DNA of 64,000 nucleotides from Thraustochytrium sp. TN22 (GCA_013306675.1 JABLUY010000099.1:1-64000), one strand, 5' to 3'; positions 31,880 to 42,300 are shown, numbered from the stretch's first letter. A program made the numbers and translations. Notes: generated from the sequence alone by a model not told the origin.

Positions 31880-33154
31880 ATGATGGTGGGCGACGAAGGC
31901 GCGGCGGCGACGCGCGCGGCGCAGGGGCTGGTGGCGGTGGACGTGGCGCTGTACGCGCTGGCACTGCCGTTCTTCCCGGCTGTGCTGCACGAAGACGTGG
32001 CGGAGGCGGCCTGGCTCCATGCGCAGGCAGCAAGCAACGGGCTCGCCGCGGCGGCCGGCCTGGTGACGGGCGCGCTCAGCGACAGCCTGGGTCGCAAGGC
32101 GCTGCTCGTCGCCGCGCAAGCCATCGCCGTGCTCTGCTGGGCGCTGCTGGTGCTGGGCCTGGCCGCGCGGCGGCCCGACCTCCTGCTTTGGGGCTTCGTG
32201 CTGCGCAAGACCAACCGCACCTTCCCGCTCGCCTGCTCGCTCGTTACCGACGTCACGCCTGCGCACGAGACGCGTCAGCGCCGTCTCTCGCTGCTCGGCT
32301 CCATGTTCGGCATCGGCTTCGCGCTCGGCCCCGCCTTTGCCGGTGTGCTGGCCGACCACCTTGACGTCGCCGAGATCTTCGCGGCCGGCCTCGCCCTCGC
32401 CGTGGTCAACCTACTCGCCGCGACCATTACGGTTCCAGCCGCCGAGCCTGCCGTCGAGGCCGCTGGCCCCGCTGCCGACGCCGCCAAGGGCGAGGGCATC
32501 GGCCTGTCGCGCGCCGCGGCACTGCGCCTGGCCTGCCGTGAGCCGCTCCTGCTCCTCGCTCTCGCCGTTCACGCCTTCGCTTGCATGGGGCAGTTTAGCT
32601 ACATTACCACGCTTGCCGTCGCGGCGCGAGACCGCTTCGGCATGGGCGCGGCCGACTATGGTAAGCTCCTCGCCTTCATCGGCATTGCTTACTCGCTCGC
32701 GCTTGCCGGGCCTGTGCCGGCGCTCGCGCACCGCCTCGGCGATCTGCGCCACCTGCTCGCTGCTGCGCTCGCGCTCACGGCGGCCGCGCGCTTCTATACC
32801 GCCAGCCTGAGTGGCGCCGCCGACGTCGGGCCGCTCCTCCTGGCGCACGCCGCCATCGCGCTCGGCACGGCCTCCATCAACTTCGCGATCGCCGACATCG
32901 CCACCTCCTGGGGCCGCCGTCTCGGTCTCACTGGTCTCGTCGTCGGCACGCAGGACGCCGTCCAGCGCCTCACCGGGGTTGTCGCGCCCCTCCTCGTCGC
33001 CGCGTTGCAGGAGCGCCAGGACGCCTCCTCCCCGCTCTACGTTGGTGCCCTGCTTTCGGGCCTGCTCTACCTCGCCGCGCTCCTCCTCGCGCTCGCGCTC
33101 TACCTCGAGGCCGCCCCTGCCGTCCCACCCGACTCGGACCGCAAGGAGGCTTGA
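31880..33154 (+). CDS. Major facilitator superfamily transporter (TetA/MFSD10-like)
   Basis: 424 residues with about twelve hydrophobic segments. The MFS motif A GALSDSLGRKALL lies between the second and third spans, and GSMFGIGFALGPAFAGVLAD is a typical span-5 motif of drug:H+ antiporter-like members. A central loop rich in Ala/Glu separates the two six-span halves. The protein should be a proton-coupled carrier of a small molecule, in the plasma or an internal membrane. Order and motifs resemble TetA/TETRAN-type (MFSD9/MFSD10) carriers, but substrate is unknown. Start: either of two adjacent ATG codons (31880 or 31883). No signs of damage. Confidence 0.9.
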   Translation: MMVGDEGAAATRAAQGLVAVDVALYALALPFFPAVLHEDVAEAAWLHAQAASNGLAAAAGLVTGALSDSLGRKALLVAAQAIAVLCWALLVLGLAARRPDLLLWGFVLRKTNRTFPLACSLVTDVTPAHETRQRRLSLLGSMFGIGFALGPAFAGVLADHLDVAEIFAAGLALAVVNLLAATITVPAAEPAVEAAGPAADAAKGEGIGLSRAAALRLACREPLLLLALAVHAFACMGQFSYITTLAVAARDRFGMGAADYGKLLAFIGIAYSLALAGPVPALAHRLGDLRHLLAAALALTAAARFYTASLSGAADVGPLLLAHAAIALGTASINFAIADIATSWGRRLGLTGLVVGTQDAVQRLTGVVAPLLVAALQERQDASSPLYVGALLSGLLYLAALLLALALYLEAAPAVPPDSDRKEA

Positions 33155-33814
33155 GGCTTTCTCGGAGAGCGACTCGGACTCGTACGCACAAGCGAAAAAG
33201 CGCTTTGTCGGGGTCCTGGCCTCGTACGAGTGACTTTTAAGTTACCCGTACGGCGTACTTTACTCTTCGCGCCGCCCTGCACTGCACGGCTTGTGCAGCT
33301 CATGAGTCAGGCTCAGCACTTCGAGTCTAGCTACTAGCACTGGCACTGCACACTCGGTCAGACTCCGGCAGAAGCGTCTTGTCTTCTCCTCCGCCTCGTG
33401 TGACCACAGCCTCCTCCCGGCCGCTGCCTCCAGTGTGCCAGCTCCGGGCGGCGGCTGTGACTGCGGCCGCCTCCCCCGGACTGGGGCCGGCCTCATCACG
33501 ATACTCGTCGCGAGCGGCACGTGCAGGCACCGCAGCAGGAGGAGCCAACAAGCAAGACCAGACCGTGACAGCGCGCGAGCCAGCCACTGCGCACAGAAGC
33601 AGCGGAGCAGGAGCAGCAACAGCAGTCAGACATCGCTCCTCGGCGCCCGGCGGCCGCAGGCGGCCGCACTGGAGTACCCTACCGCCCGGCGCTTCCCCTG
33701 CGTGGGCGCGCCTCTCGGCGCAGGCGGCCCCGCCGCACCGGCGCGGCAACTGCATTGGCTGCGGCAGCGGCGCAGCGCCACGGCACGTGCAGCCATAAAC
33801 GGCGCACACCGGTG
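33155..33814. other. Intergenic region
   Basis: 3' flank of the transporter gene and leader of the TPR gene. The reading frame of the TPR gene is open back to a TTG at 33755 but has no ATG before 33815. Nothing else is recognised. Confidence 0.55.
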
Positions 33815-36800
33815 ATGAAGCGCGCCACCGTGCTTCGCGGGCTGGCGCGGCGCGTGAGCGCCGTGCGGCGGCGCAGCAGCGACGGGCGGCGCGCGAACAA
33901 GGAGGCGCGCCGGCTGCTGGACTTTCGCGGCATTAGCCTGGCGCATCTGCAGGAGCTGGCGCTCAGACTGCAGCAGCAGAGCGACGACGAAGACCAGGAG
34001 ACCTTGCTCTATGTGGCGCTGCGCGACCTGAGCGAGGAGGTGCCGCAGGGCACCACGCTGGAGGTCGTCGGCGGGCGCGAGGGCGGCCTGCTCCAAGGCC
34101 TGCCCGCGGATCGCGGCCTTGCCAGCGAGCCTGAGCGCGTGGCCTTCGAGCCAGGCGTCGACGCCGCGCCCAAGGCTGCCAGCGACTGGAGCGCCGATGA
34201 GGTGGCCCGCTTCCTCGTGTTGCCGGCTGTGAGCGGAGCGCCGGAGCACGCGCAAATCTACGTGCGCGTGGCGCCCTCCAAGGCCGTAGGCGCGGAGTAC
34301 GAAGGCACCTTTGTGAGCCACGCACGCCATGCACGCTTCCTCGACCTGGTCGGGGCGCTCCAGGCGCACTTTGAGGGCCAGGACGCGGCCAACGTCTTCC
34401 TCTGGATCGACATCTTCTGCGCCAATCAGGCCCTACTTCTCGCGTGGGGCGAACCCGCCACGCAGCTGGACGATCCCGACGAGTCCGAGGACACCGATCC
34501 GGACGATCACCTCTCCTCCCCGGACCAGCAGCCGCAGCTGCAGCCGCCGCCGTCGCTGCATGCCGGATCAGCAATGAAGAACAAGGTGGCCGCCGCAGCC
34601 AGCATGGCGGCTGGCTTCGGGTCCTGGCTCTCCTTGGCATCCGTGGCCGCCGACTCTGCTGTGCGCACGCGCACCCTCACCACCGGTCTGCACGAGGCGA
34701 TCGCCAAGTTTCCCGACTCGCTCGTTGTCATTGACCAGTGGGACTCGCCGGCGCCGCTACGCCGCTTCTGGTGCCTGTGGGAGGCGCTCGGCGCCGCTCG
34801 CAGCGGCAAGCCCGCGCAGGCTGTGTTTGTGCCCGGCCAGCAGGACGACTTTGCGGACCATCTCCGCCTCGACCCACGCGACATGGCCACCACCCCGCTC
34901 ACGCTTGACTTGCACGCGCTCGAGTGCAGCAATCCGGGTGACCGTGCCATGCTGTACGACGCCCTCGAGCGCGCCGCCGAAAGCGGTCTCGAGGCGGTGC
35001 GTGCCGAGATGCAGACGCTGGCACGCTCCTGGCTTGCGCAGCTCACCAACGCCGTGCTCGGCGCCGCGCGCGCGAAGGACGACCCGCACGAGCTGGCGCA
35101 GACGCTCTCGCAAGCTGCGCTCTTCTTGCACGCGCAAAGCGAGGCCGGCACGGCCATCGCCTACTTCCAGGAGGCGCTCAGCCTGCGCGAGGCCGCGCTT
35201 GGCGCGACGCACGTTGAGGTCGCGCTCACGCACGACCATCTGGGCCAGCTCTTCCGCGCGCAGGGTCGCTACGAGGACGCGCTCTCTCACTTCCAGGAGG
35301 CGCTACGTATCTCGGAGGCCGCCCTCGGCGGCGACGACGCGCGCGTCGCCACCGCCCTACACCATCTTGCCGGCGTCTATTACAGCCAGGGACGCTACGA
35401 GGAGGCCCTTGGGGCGTACCGGCGCGCGCTGGATATTCGCAGGGAAGCCTTCGGCCCACGCCACGCCGAAGTAGGCGCCACGCTCAACAGCATTGCCGAG
35501 GTGCTGCAGAAGCAGGGCCTGCCAGGCGCGGCGCTCCCGATGTTTGAGGAGGCCCTCCGGATCCGCGAGGAGGCGCTCGGCGCGCGCCACCGCCTTGTCG
35601 CGCAGACGCTCAACAATGTCGCTGTTGTGCATGCAACGCAGGGCCGCTATGAAGAAGCGCTGGCCTGCCACGAGGCGGCGCTCGCCATCCGCAAGGACGT
35701 CCTCGGCCCGCGCCACCCAGACGTGGCCACCTCGCTCAACAACATCGCTTCCATCTACGCCAAACAGGGCCTCTTCGAGGACGCGCTTCGCGTCTATGGA
35801 GACGCGCTCGAGCTCTGGCGCGCGACTTTTGGCCCGCGTCACCCGCAGGTTGCGACTGCGCTCACCAACCTCGCAAGTGTGTATTCGCGCCAGGGCCGCT
35901 ACGAAGACGCCTTGCGTCACTATGAGGAGGCTCTCGCCATTGCCCGGGAGGAGTACGGGCCACGCCATCCAGACGTGGCAGCGGCGCTCAACAACGTCGC
36001 CTCGGTCTACCACTGGATGGGCCGCGAGGATGAGGCGCGCCAGTTCTTTGAGGAAGACCTCGCTGTCAGCCGCGAGGTGCTCGGTTCGCGCCACCCGCGC
36101 CTCGTCACGACTCTGCTCAACCTCGCGTCCGTCTGCAAGGCGCAGCGCCGTCTCGACGAGACGCTCGCGTACGCACAGGAGGCCCTTGCCATTTTGCGCT
36201 CCCAATCAGCTTCGTCCGGCGTGGCATCTATCGGCAGCGACGACGAAGGCGACGGCGACGGCGACGGCGACGACGATGACGATGATGAAGAGAATGGCGA
36301 AAACGAGGAGTCCGATCCTGACGATGAGGACGCCGATGCTGAAAGCGAGACCGCGAGCCGATCGTCCGGCCCGCTCAACGTCAAATCGTACCAGACCAAG
36401 CTCGCCACAGCACTGCTTACTGTGGCAGACGTGCTGGACGGGCGCAACCAGCTCGAGGAGGCGCTGCCGTTCTACGAGGAGGCGCTTGTGGCGGTGCGTG
36501 CCGCCTATGGCCCGCGTCACGCCTACGTGGCCGCGACGCTGGACGACCTCGCCACGGTGCTCAAGACGTTGGGCCGCTACGATGAGGCGCTGCCTCGCTA
36601 TGAGAGCGCGCTGGCCATTCTGCGCAAAGAGAACGGCCAACACCACCCGCACGTGCTGGCGGTCCTGAACGACATCGCCGGCATCTACAACGTCCAGGGA
36701 CGCTACGCGGAAGCCCTGGACGTGTACGAGGAGGCCCTTGCACTGCGCAAGCACGCGCTCGGCCCCAAACACGCCAGCGTCGCCGTCACGCTCAGTAACA

Positions 36801-37714
36801 TCGCCTCGGTCTATGACGTCCAGGGCCGCTACGAGGACGCGCTGCGTACCTATGCCGAGGCGCTGGAAATCCGCCGCGACGCTCTCGGTCCAGGCCACAT
36901 CAAGGTCGCGCTCACGCTCAACAACATGGCTTCCGTCTACCATTTGCAGGGCCGATTCGAAGAGGCGCTCGAGGCCCTCCAGGAGGCACTCGCCATTCGC
37001 AAGAAGAAGCTCGGCCCGCGCCACCGGCTGGTAGCCGCCACCCTCAACAACATGGCTGCCATCTACGACCACCAGGCACGCTTTGACGATGCGTTGCGTA
37101 CGTACGAGGAAGTGCTGGCCATCCGCCGCGAGGTGCTCGGTCCGCAACACGGGGAGGTAATCGCCACGCTCAGCAATATTGCGCTGCTGCATCTTACCCA
37201 GGGCCGCCATCAAGACGCGCTGCGCTGCTACGAAGAGGTGCTCGAAGTGCGTCGCGCCAAGCTCGGCCCTGACCATCCGGATGTCGCGGTCACGCTCAAC
37301 ATCATCGCCTCGGTGCACGCGAGCCAGGGCAACCTGGACGAGGCGCTCGAGGCGTATGAGGACGTGCTCCTGCTCGAAGAGCTCCGACTCGGGCCCGACG
37401 ATGTCGCCGTGGCCACCATCCTTGCCAACATCGCGTCCATCTTGCATGTGCAAGGCCACTACGCTGCGGCGTGCGCACGCTTCCAGCGAGCCCTCGATAT
37501 TCGCACGGCGGCGCTTGGACCGGAGGACCCGCTGGTCGCCGCCACGCTCAATGCAATGGGCCTCGTCCACCGCTCCGAGGAGGAATGGTCCGCCGCGCTC
37601 CCCATGCTCGAACGCGCCGAGGCAATCTACCTGCAGGACCCGGAGGCAAACCGCGACGCCACCGTGGCGGTGCAGGGCCTCATCAAAGACTGCAAGGAGC
37701 GCCTTGAGGCATAA
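33815..37714 (+). CDS. TIR-like domain protein with about 19 kinesin-light-chain-type TPR repeats
   Basis: 1,299 residues. A basic N-terminus (MKRATVLRGLARRVSAVRRR) precedes a domain at about 160-380. Its pieces, YEGTFVSHARHARFLDLV, VFLWIDIFCANQ (from 194) and LRRFWCLWEALGA (about 314-326), resemble the TIR-like domain of protist nephrocystin-3-like/NLR-like proteins. From about 425 to the end come 19 TPRs of 42 residues, each with a version of VATxLNNxAxVYxxQGRYEEALxxYEEALAIRREVLGPRH. They are interrupted after the ninth by an acidic Asp/Glu insert (about 806-850) encoded by a gacggc/gatgac tract. Repeats of this kind are scaffolds for protein binding. By inference this is a signalling or defence-like adaptor; enzymatic activity of the TIR-like part is unknown. 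Start: first ATG in frame. Confidence 0.92.
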   Translation: MKRATVLRGLARRVSAVRRRSSDGRRANKEARRLLDFRGISLAHLQELALRLQQQSDDEDQETLLYVALRDLSEEVPQGTTLEVVGGREGGLLQGLPADRGLASEPERVAFEPGVDAAPKAASDWSADEVARFLVLPAVSGAPEHAQIYVRVAPSKAVGAEYEGTFVSHARHARFLDLVGALQAHFEGQDAANVFLWIDIFCANQALLLAWGEPATQLDDPDESEDTDPDDHLSSPDQQPQLQPPPSLHAGSAMKNKVAAAASMAAGFGSWLSLASVAADSAVRTRTLTTGLHEAIAKFPDSLVVIDQWDSPAPLRRFWCLWEALGAARSGKPAQAVFVPGQQDDFADHLRLDPRDMATTPLTLDLHALECSNPGDRAMLYDALERAAESGLEAVRAEMQTLARSWLAQLTNAVLGAARAKDDPHELAQTLSQAALFLHAQSEAGTAIAYFQEALSLREAALGATHVEVALTHDHLGQLFRAQGRYEDALSHFQEALRISEAALGGDDARVATALHHLAGVYYSQGRYEEALGAYRRALDIRREAFGPRHAEVGATLNSIAEVLQKQGLPGAALPMFEEALRIREEALGARHRLVAQTLNNVAVVHATQGRYEEALACHEAALAIRKDVLGPRHPDVATSLNNIASIYAKQGLFEDALRVYGDALELWRATFGPRHPQVATALTNLASVYSRQGRYEDALRHYEEALAIAREEYGPRHPDVAAALNNVASVYHWMGREDEARQFFEEDLAVSREVLGSRHPRLVTTLLNLASVCKAQRRLDETLAYAQEALAILRSQSASSGVASIGSDDEGDGDGDGDDDDDDEENGENEESDPDDEDADAESETASRSSGPLNVKSYQTKLATALLTVADVLDGRNQLEEALPFYEEALVAVRAAYGPRHAYVAATLDDLATVLKTLGRYDEALPRYESALAILRKENGQHHPHVLAVLNDIAGIYNVQGRYAEALDVYEEALALRKHALGPKHASVAVTLSNIASVYDVQGRYEDALRTYAEALEIRRDALGPGHIKVALTLNNMASVYHLQGRFEEALEALQEALAIRKKKLGPRHRLVAATLNNMAAIYDHQARFDDALRTYEEVLAIRREVLGPQHGEVIATLSNIALLHLTQGRHQDALRCYEEVLEVRRAKLGPDHPDVAVTLNIIASVHASQGNLDEALEAYEDVLLLEELRLGPDDVAVATILANIASILHVQGHYAAACARFQRALDIRTAALGPEDPLVAATLNAMGLVHRSEEEWSAALPMLERAEAIYLQDPEANRDATVAVQGLIKDCKERLEA

Positions 37715-38015
37715 GGTCCTCTTGCTATCCATGACCAGTAATGCATTTTGTTTTTGTCTTTGTTTTCTTTGGTGACGGCCCCGGGCCAAAAGGAATGGAT
37801 ACGTACGACGAGCACGAGATCATAGCGCCGCGCCCATGCATGCATGCATGCGCATGCAAGCAATGCTTGCTCGTGTGGCCCGGCGCGAACATAAGATACA
37901 CCGGCGGGCAACAAAGCGAGTCCCAAGGACCGGAGAGACGAGGTCGATCGAGTGGAGCCCACGCGCCCCATGGTTGGACGCGGCCCTCGACCATTCTGAA
38001 AAGTCGGCTCTCTCC
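37715..38015. other. Convergent intergenic region
   Basis: 3' flanks of the TPR gene (+) and NSE2 (-). It includes a T-rich stretch (37745-37772) and a short catg run (37837-37856). No gene is seen. Confidence 0.6.
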
Positions 38016-38846
38016 TCATTCGATCTCGTCCTGCTCAGAGATCTGGGAGAGCTCCTGCTGACGCTCGCGGCGCTTGCGCTCGCGCTCGAGCTGCGCAATC
38101 GTGTTCGGGTCCTTGCGAAAGTCGGTCTTGCGCAGCTGCTGAGGACAACCCGTCGTCGGGCACCGCGTCGCATTGGCCTTCTTGAAGAGGGCCTGAACGC
38201 CCTGTGCTGACACAATGTGGCCGCAACGCGCGCTGGTGAGAGGGTCGACGAGGGGCTGGAGCGTGACTGGGCACTGCGTGGGCAGCTGTGTCTGGCCAGG
38301 CGCCACCTCAATGTCCTCGTCGAAGGGGTTGCCCAGCTTCGGGATCCACCATTTCTGAAAGAGACGGCAGTTCTGCAGCTCCTCCTCGGTAGGGTCAGGT
38401 ACCTTGATCTCAAAGCGCTCCCGGAGCTCCGTCTCCGCGTCGGGCACAGGGTCATTCAGGTTGTCGTGATGCCAGTCGATGACGATCATTTCCACCTCTT
38501 CGATGCGGTCCATGCGCTTGTTGGTAGCGATGAACGTCTTGGCAAGCGTGACAAAGGACTCCAGTGTCGACCGTTTGAGCGCGTCCTGCTTCTCCTGTCC
38601 CGCGGCGGCCAGGTCGCCGTAGTCGCCTGCGGAGCCGCCAAGCGCTGTGTCCAGGTCCTGGAACTTGTCGCTCATGAGCACCGCCGCCTCCACCATGTTC
38701 TTGGCCATGTCATCCACCGTCGCCAGGTACTCGCGCACGTGCTTCTTCACCGACGCCAGGCTCTTGCCCAGCTCCACCTTCTGGTGCGCGCGCGTCTGCA
38801 CCTCGTCCTCATCGCGCTGCTCCGCGAGCTCCTCCTCCTCCGCCAT
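38016..38846 (-). CDS. NSE2: E3 SUMO-protein ligase NSE2/MMS21 (SMC5/6 complex)
   Basis: 276 residues. The N-terminal half is helical and charged, the part that binds SMC5 in this family. The C-terminal SP-RING lies at about 195-245: CPVTLQPLVDPLTSARCGHI, followed by ATRCPTTGCPQQL and ending FRKDPNTIAQL. The pattern has one Cys/His pair replaced by other residues, as in all SP-RINGs. NSE2 sumoylates repair and cohesion proteins as part of the SMC5/6 complex in the nucleus. The Glu-rich C-terminus and acidic MAEEEE start are unremarkable. Length is close to human NSE2 (247). The PIAS family is the alternative but is much larger. The start ATG is the only sensible one. Confidence 0.9.
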   Translation of the reverse strand: MAEEEELAEQRDEDEVQTRAHQKVELGKSLASVKKHVREYLATVDDMAKNMVEAAVLMSDKFQDLDTALGGSAGDYGDLAAAGQEKQDALKRSTLESFVTLAKTFIATNKRMDRIEEVEMIVIDWHHDNLNDPVPDAETELRERFEIKVPDPTEEELQNCRLFQKWWIPKLGNPFDEDIEVAPGQTQLPTQCPVTLQPLVDPLTSARCGHIVSAQGVQALFKKANATRCPTTGCPQQLRKTDFRKDPNTIAQLERERKRRERQQELSQISEQDEIE

Positions 38847-39808
38847 CGCGCGCCGCAGCCCGGGCGCCCCGGCACCGCGCGTCGCCGCCCTCGCCCTCGC
38901 CCTCGCCCTCGCCGCCGCCGCCGCCCGCAGCGCGCAGCCGGCCTCGCTCGCGGGTCTGCCTGCGCCGCTCGTCAGCTCGCGCGCGCGAGCCCGCCGCGCT
39001 CCGCCGCGCGGTGGTTAGGTTACGGTAGTCACGTTGTCACGAAAACTGAATGTCAGAGATAGGCAAGTCACCACTGCTGGCTCACTGACTCAGCACAGTC
39101 ACATCTGCTGCCCGCAAGCCAGCGTCTCTTGAAATTCTTCGCTCGCAGCCGTGACGCTCGTGAAAACGCGGCCTGCACTGCCAGGCCAGGCCTGCCAAGG
39201 CCTGGGCGCTGACAGTCTAGCCTACGCTAACTCGAATCGGGCTAGGCCAAAGCTGCATTGACATGTGACCGTGCGAGGCAGGGCAAAACGCCCAGCGTTT
39301 GGTGGCCTTAGCTAGCTAGGCATACTTTTGAGAAATAAGTTAACCCGATGCTGTGACGATGGTGTCGCAGACTGTGAAGGGCTGCTTTGACTGCTTTGAC
39401 TGTGAAGCGCTTCATCCGCCAGAAGGCCCGTAGGCGCTGCGCGCCTTCGGCGGCTTCATTTGAAGGGCTTCAAAAGAAGCGCGCGCCGCCGACTCGGCCG
39501 CCGCGCCGCGCGAGACTCCGCCGCCGGACGAGGCGAGGCGAGGCGAGGCGAGGCGCGCGCGTGGCGGCGGCGCGGCGCGGCAGACCGCAGCGGAGCGGCG
39601 CGCGGCGAGCGGCAGCGCGAGGGCCGCGGCGCTGGCTGGGGCGCCCGCGCAGGCCGCGGCCGTTGGCAGGGAGCAGGCAGGCGGGCGGGGCGGCGCGGCG
39701 CGGCGCGGGAGAGGCGCAGCCGACGAGGCCGCGCGGGCCGGCGGGTACGAGCGGGCGCCGGGCGAGAAGGGCGCGGAGGGCGCGCGAGGGCGCGCGAGGG
39801 CGGGAGGG
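38847..39808. other. Divergent promoter region of NSE2 and HOOK-like genes
   Basis: 962 bp. A ccctcg hexamer run lies just upstream of NSE2 (38888-38920) and a ttagctagctagg element at 39308-39320. The 300 bp before the HOOK-like start codon are a GC-rich leader with gaggc repeats at 39530-39556. No gene is supported. Confidence 0.55.
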
Positions 39809-41545
39809 ATGGCGTCGAGCGAGGAGACGCTGCTGCGGTGGCTGAACAGCCTGGTGGAGGCGGGCGGCGGCGAGGCGGCGCAGCTGCGGTCGCTCGAAGA
39901 GACGCTGGACCCGGAGAATGCGGGCTTCCGCGGCGTGGTGGAGGACATCACGGGCGTGCACGGCGCGGGGGAGGACGCGGTGCAGATGCTGGAGCGCTTC
40001 TTCAAGAGCCAGGGCCAACCGTACATGATCGACCGCGGCAGCGCGCTGTCGGTGAGCAAGGCGGCCCTCGGGGCCGCGGTGAACTGCGACCGCAAGCAGG
40101 ACTTTGTGCGCAGCATGATGGCGCTGAACCAGGACTTCCAGGCCACGCTCATGGTGCTCATCGAGGAGTTCAAGCGCGAGTGGGACGAGGGCGAATCCGC
40201 GCAGCTTCGCGCCATGGTCAAGCGGCTCGAACGCGAGAATGCCGTCTTGCGCGAGGCGAGCGCGGCCCAGCAGGGCGCGGGCGCCGACAAGCAGCTGGCG
40301 CGCACCGGGAGCAGTGGGGCCGGCGGCACGGGCGGCGGCATGGTTGGCGCCGCGGCGGCCGCCCAAGAGGTCTCTGCGCTCCAGGAGAAGGTGCGCGACC
40401 TGGAGAGGAGACTCAAGGACGCGCACAATCACGCGGAGGAGGTGGAGACGGAGTTGGACGAGGCAAAGCAGCAGCTTGCCTCGAACTCGCGCACGCTCGA
40501 GGAGAAGCTGCAGCAGTATGAGGAGGAGGTGCGCACGCAGGCGGACGAGCTGGACCTGGCGCGCGCCAAGGCGGGCCAGCTCGTCAAGGCAGAGGCCAAG
40601 ATCGCCAAGCTCATGCAGCGGCTCGAGGAGACGAGCCAGCTGCGCGTGCAGCTCAAGGAGCTTCAGGACGAGAACCAGAACAGCCTGGAGAAGCAGCTGC
40701 GTATGGACGCTGAGATCAAGTCCGTTGGCACGCTCAAGCAGCAGCTCGAGACGTACAAGGACAAGAGCGTGGACCTGGAGTCGCGGCTCGTGGAGCTACG
40801 CAACGAGCTTCGCGCGCGCGACGAGGCCGCCTCGTCCATGCAGGCCAAGCTCAAGGCCGCTAGCGACCACGAGGCCTTCCTCAAGGACCAGCTCACCTCA
40901 AGCAAGGAGGCCATCGCGCAGCTCGAGGCCGAGGCCGAGGTTGCGCGCGAGGCCGCTGCCGGCCCGGCCTCGCCCGGCGCCGGCAGCCTGGAGCGCCAGG
41001 TACAGGCGCAGGCGCAGGCCGCCGCGCAGCAGCAGGCGCAGGCCGCTCAGCAGTCCGCCACGGCCTCCATGAAGCTTGAGAACGCGGAGCTCAAGGAGAA
41101 GATCGAGACGCTGCGCACCGCCAACGACCAGCTCGAGGCCGACCTGGAGCGTGCGCGTGCCAAGGCCTCGGCGGACGCCGCCCAGGGCGCCAGCCACGAG
41201 GTCGTGGAGCAGCTCAAGGCCTCGCTCAAGCAGAAGGAGTCCGAGTGCCTGCAGCTCTCCACCGACAAGGAGAAGCTCCAGAACTATGTCAAGCAGTCAC
41301 TCCAGGCGACGCAGGCCAAGTACAAGGTCGCGCTCAAGACCCTCAAGTCTGACCTCGACGATAAGACCGAGGCCATCAACAACTTCCGCAAGATCCGCGA
41401 TGAGGACACCGCCTTGCACCTGCGCGAGCAGCGCCTCATCATGTCTGCCTTTTACGAGATGGGCCTCTCCATTCAGCGCACCACTGCGCTCAAGTCCCAG
41501 ACTCAGGGCGGCTCCTGGCTCGCCAAATCTCGCAAGAACATTTGA
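39809..41545 (+). CDS. HOOK: HOOK-like cytoplasmic dynein adaptor
   Basis: 578 residues. The N-terminal domain (about 1-125) resembles the Hook domain: it opens with LLRWLNSL and has AVNCDRKQDF near residue 92, matching the AVNCEKKQ-type block of animal HOOK proteins. A coiled coil of about 400 residues follows (Glu/Lys/Gln-rich with leucine heptads), interrupted by Gln/Ala-rich sequence near 390-415. The C-terminal LREQRLIMSAFYEMGLSIQ matches the HOOK tail motif. HOOK proteins link dynein-dynactin to endosomal or other cargo through FTS/FHIP partners at the tail. It is shorter than human HOOK1-3 (about 720). CCDC88/girdin is the alternative but is larger with a different tail. Start: ATG in good context. 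Confidence 0.85.
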   Translation: MASSEETLLRWLNSLVEAGGGEAAQLRSLEETLDPENAGFRGVVEDITGVHGAGEDAVQMLERFFKSQGQPYMIDRGSALSVSKAALGAAVNCDRKQDFVRSMMALNQDFQATLMVLIEEFKREWDEGESAQLRAMVKRLERENAVLREASAAQQGAGADKQLARTGSSGAGGTGGGMVGAAAAAQEVSALQEKVRDLERRLKDAHNHAEEVETELDEAKQQLASNSRTLEEKLQQYEEEVRTQADELDLARAKAGQLVKAEAKIAKLMQRLEETSQLRVQLKELQDENQNSLEKQLRMDAEIKSVGTLKQQLETYKDKSVDLESRLVELRNELRARDEAASSMQAKLKAASDHEAFLKDQLTSSKEAIAQLEAEAEVAREAAAGPASPGAGSLERQVQAQAQAAAQQQAQAAQQSATASMKLENAELKEKIETLRTANDQLEADLERARAKASADAAQGASHEVVEQLKASLKQKESECLQLSTDKEKLQNYVKQSLQATQAKYKVALKTLKSDLDDKTEAINNFRKIRDEDTALHLREQRLIMSAFYEMGLSIQRTTALKSQTQGGSWLAKSRKNI

Positions 41546-42300
41546 TTGGCGAGAAAACATGTGCGACGCGAATGGCTCACACGAAACATGGCCATGGCAC
41601 ACGAGAATCGGCGAGCGCAGGATCGTGAAAAAGGAGGGACGAGAACGAGTAGGCAAGCGTAGCACTGGGATGACGGAAGGATGGCTTGATCGTGCTCGCC
41701 AGCCGCACCTGCCAGGAGCTAGAGTAGAGAGCCCAGCGGCTGTTCCTGCGCTGCGAACCCTGTCAAACATAATGGTACAATCACTTCTAACTAAAAGACA
41801 AACCGTGGTCATAGGACATGGAGCGCGCATCTGCCAGCCTCCTCGTGAGCAAGATCTCTCGAGAGTGAGAGGACTTCGTCCTTGACCACCACTCCCGGCC
41901 GAGCGGCCTCGAGAATCCGATCTGATCTGTAGGCCTAGAGCTGCCGCAGTTTGCGCTTGTCGCACTCGTCGCATCGCAGCTTGCGCTCTTCGTATTGCAG
42001 CTCGCGTGCGCTCCTCGTACGTTAGTTATCGCAGCTTGCGCTTGCGGTGAGTTATCGCGGCTTGTCCTCCTCGTAGCCCTCCGCCAGCAAGGCGGCCTGG
42101 CGCCTGGCAGCGAGCGGCCCGGGCGGCCGCCTCGCCAACCGCAGGCAAAACAGCTCTCGCTCGGCCTCCGGCGGCGGTGGCGGCGGGGCGGCGGCTGCGG
42201 GGCCTTTGGCGGGGGCTGGCGGCGGCGGCGCGGGCGGGGCGGCGCGCGGGCGGGGCGCCTGCGCGACGTCCGCTCGCCGGCGCGGCCCGAAGAGGGCGCC
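41546..42300. other. Intergenic region
   Basis: 3' flank of the HOOK-like gene and leader of the next gene. AT-richer around 41760-41815; short repeated gcagcttgcgctt units at 41945-42050. Frame continuous with the downstream gene lacks ATG-supported conserved sequence. Confidence 0.55.

Noticed and set aside
36206-37789. Repetitive minus-strand open frame antisense to the TPR gene
   Set aside because: Its apparent repeats are the reverse complement of the TPR-coding repeats.
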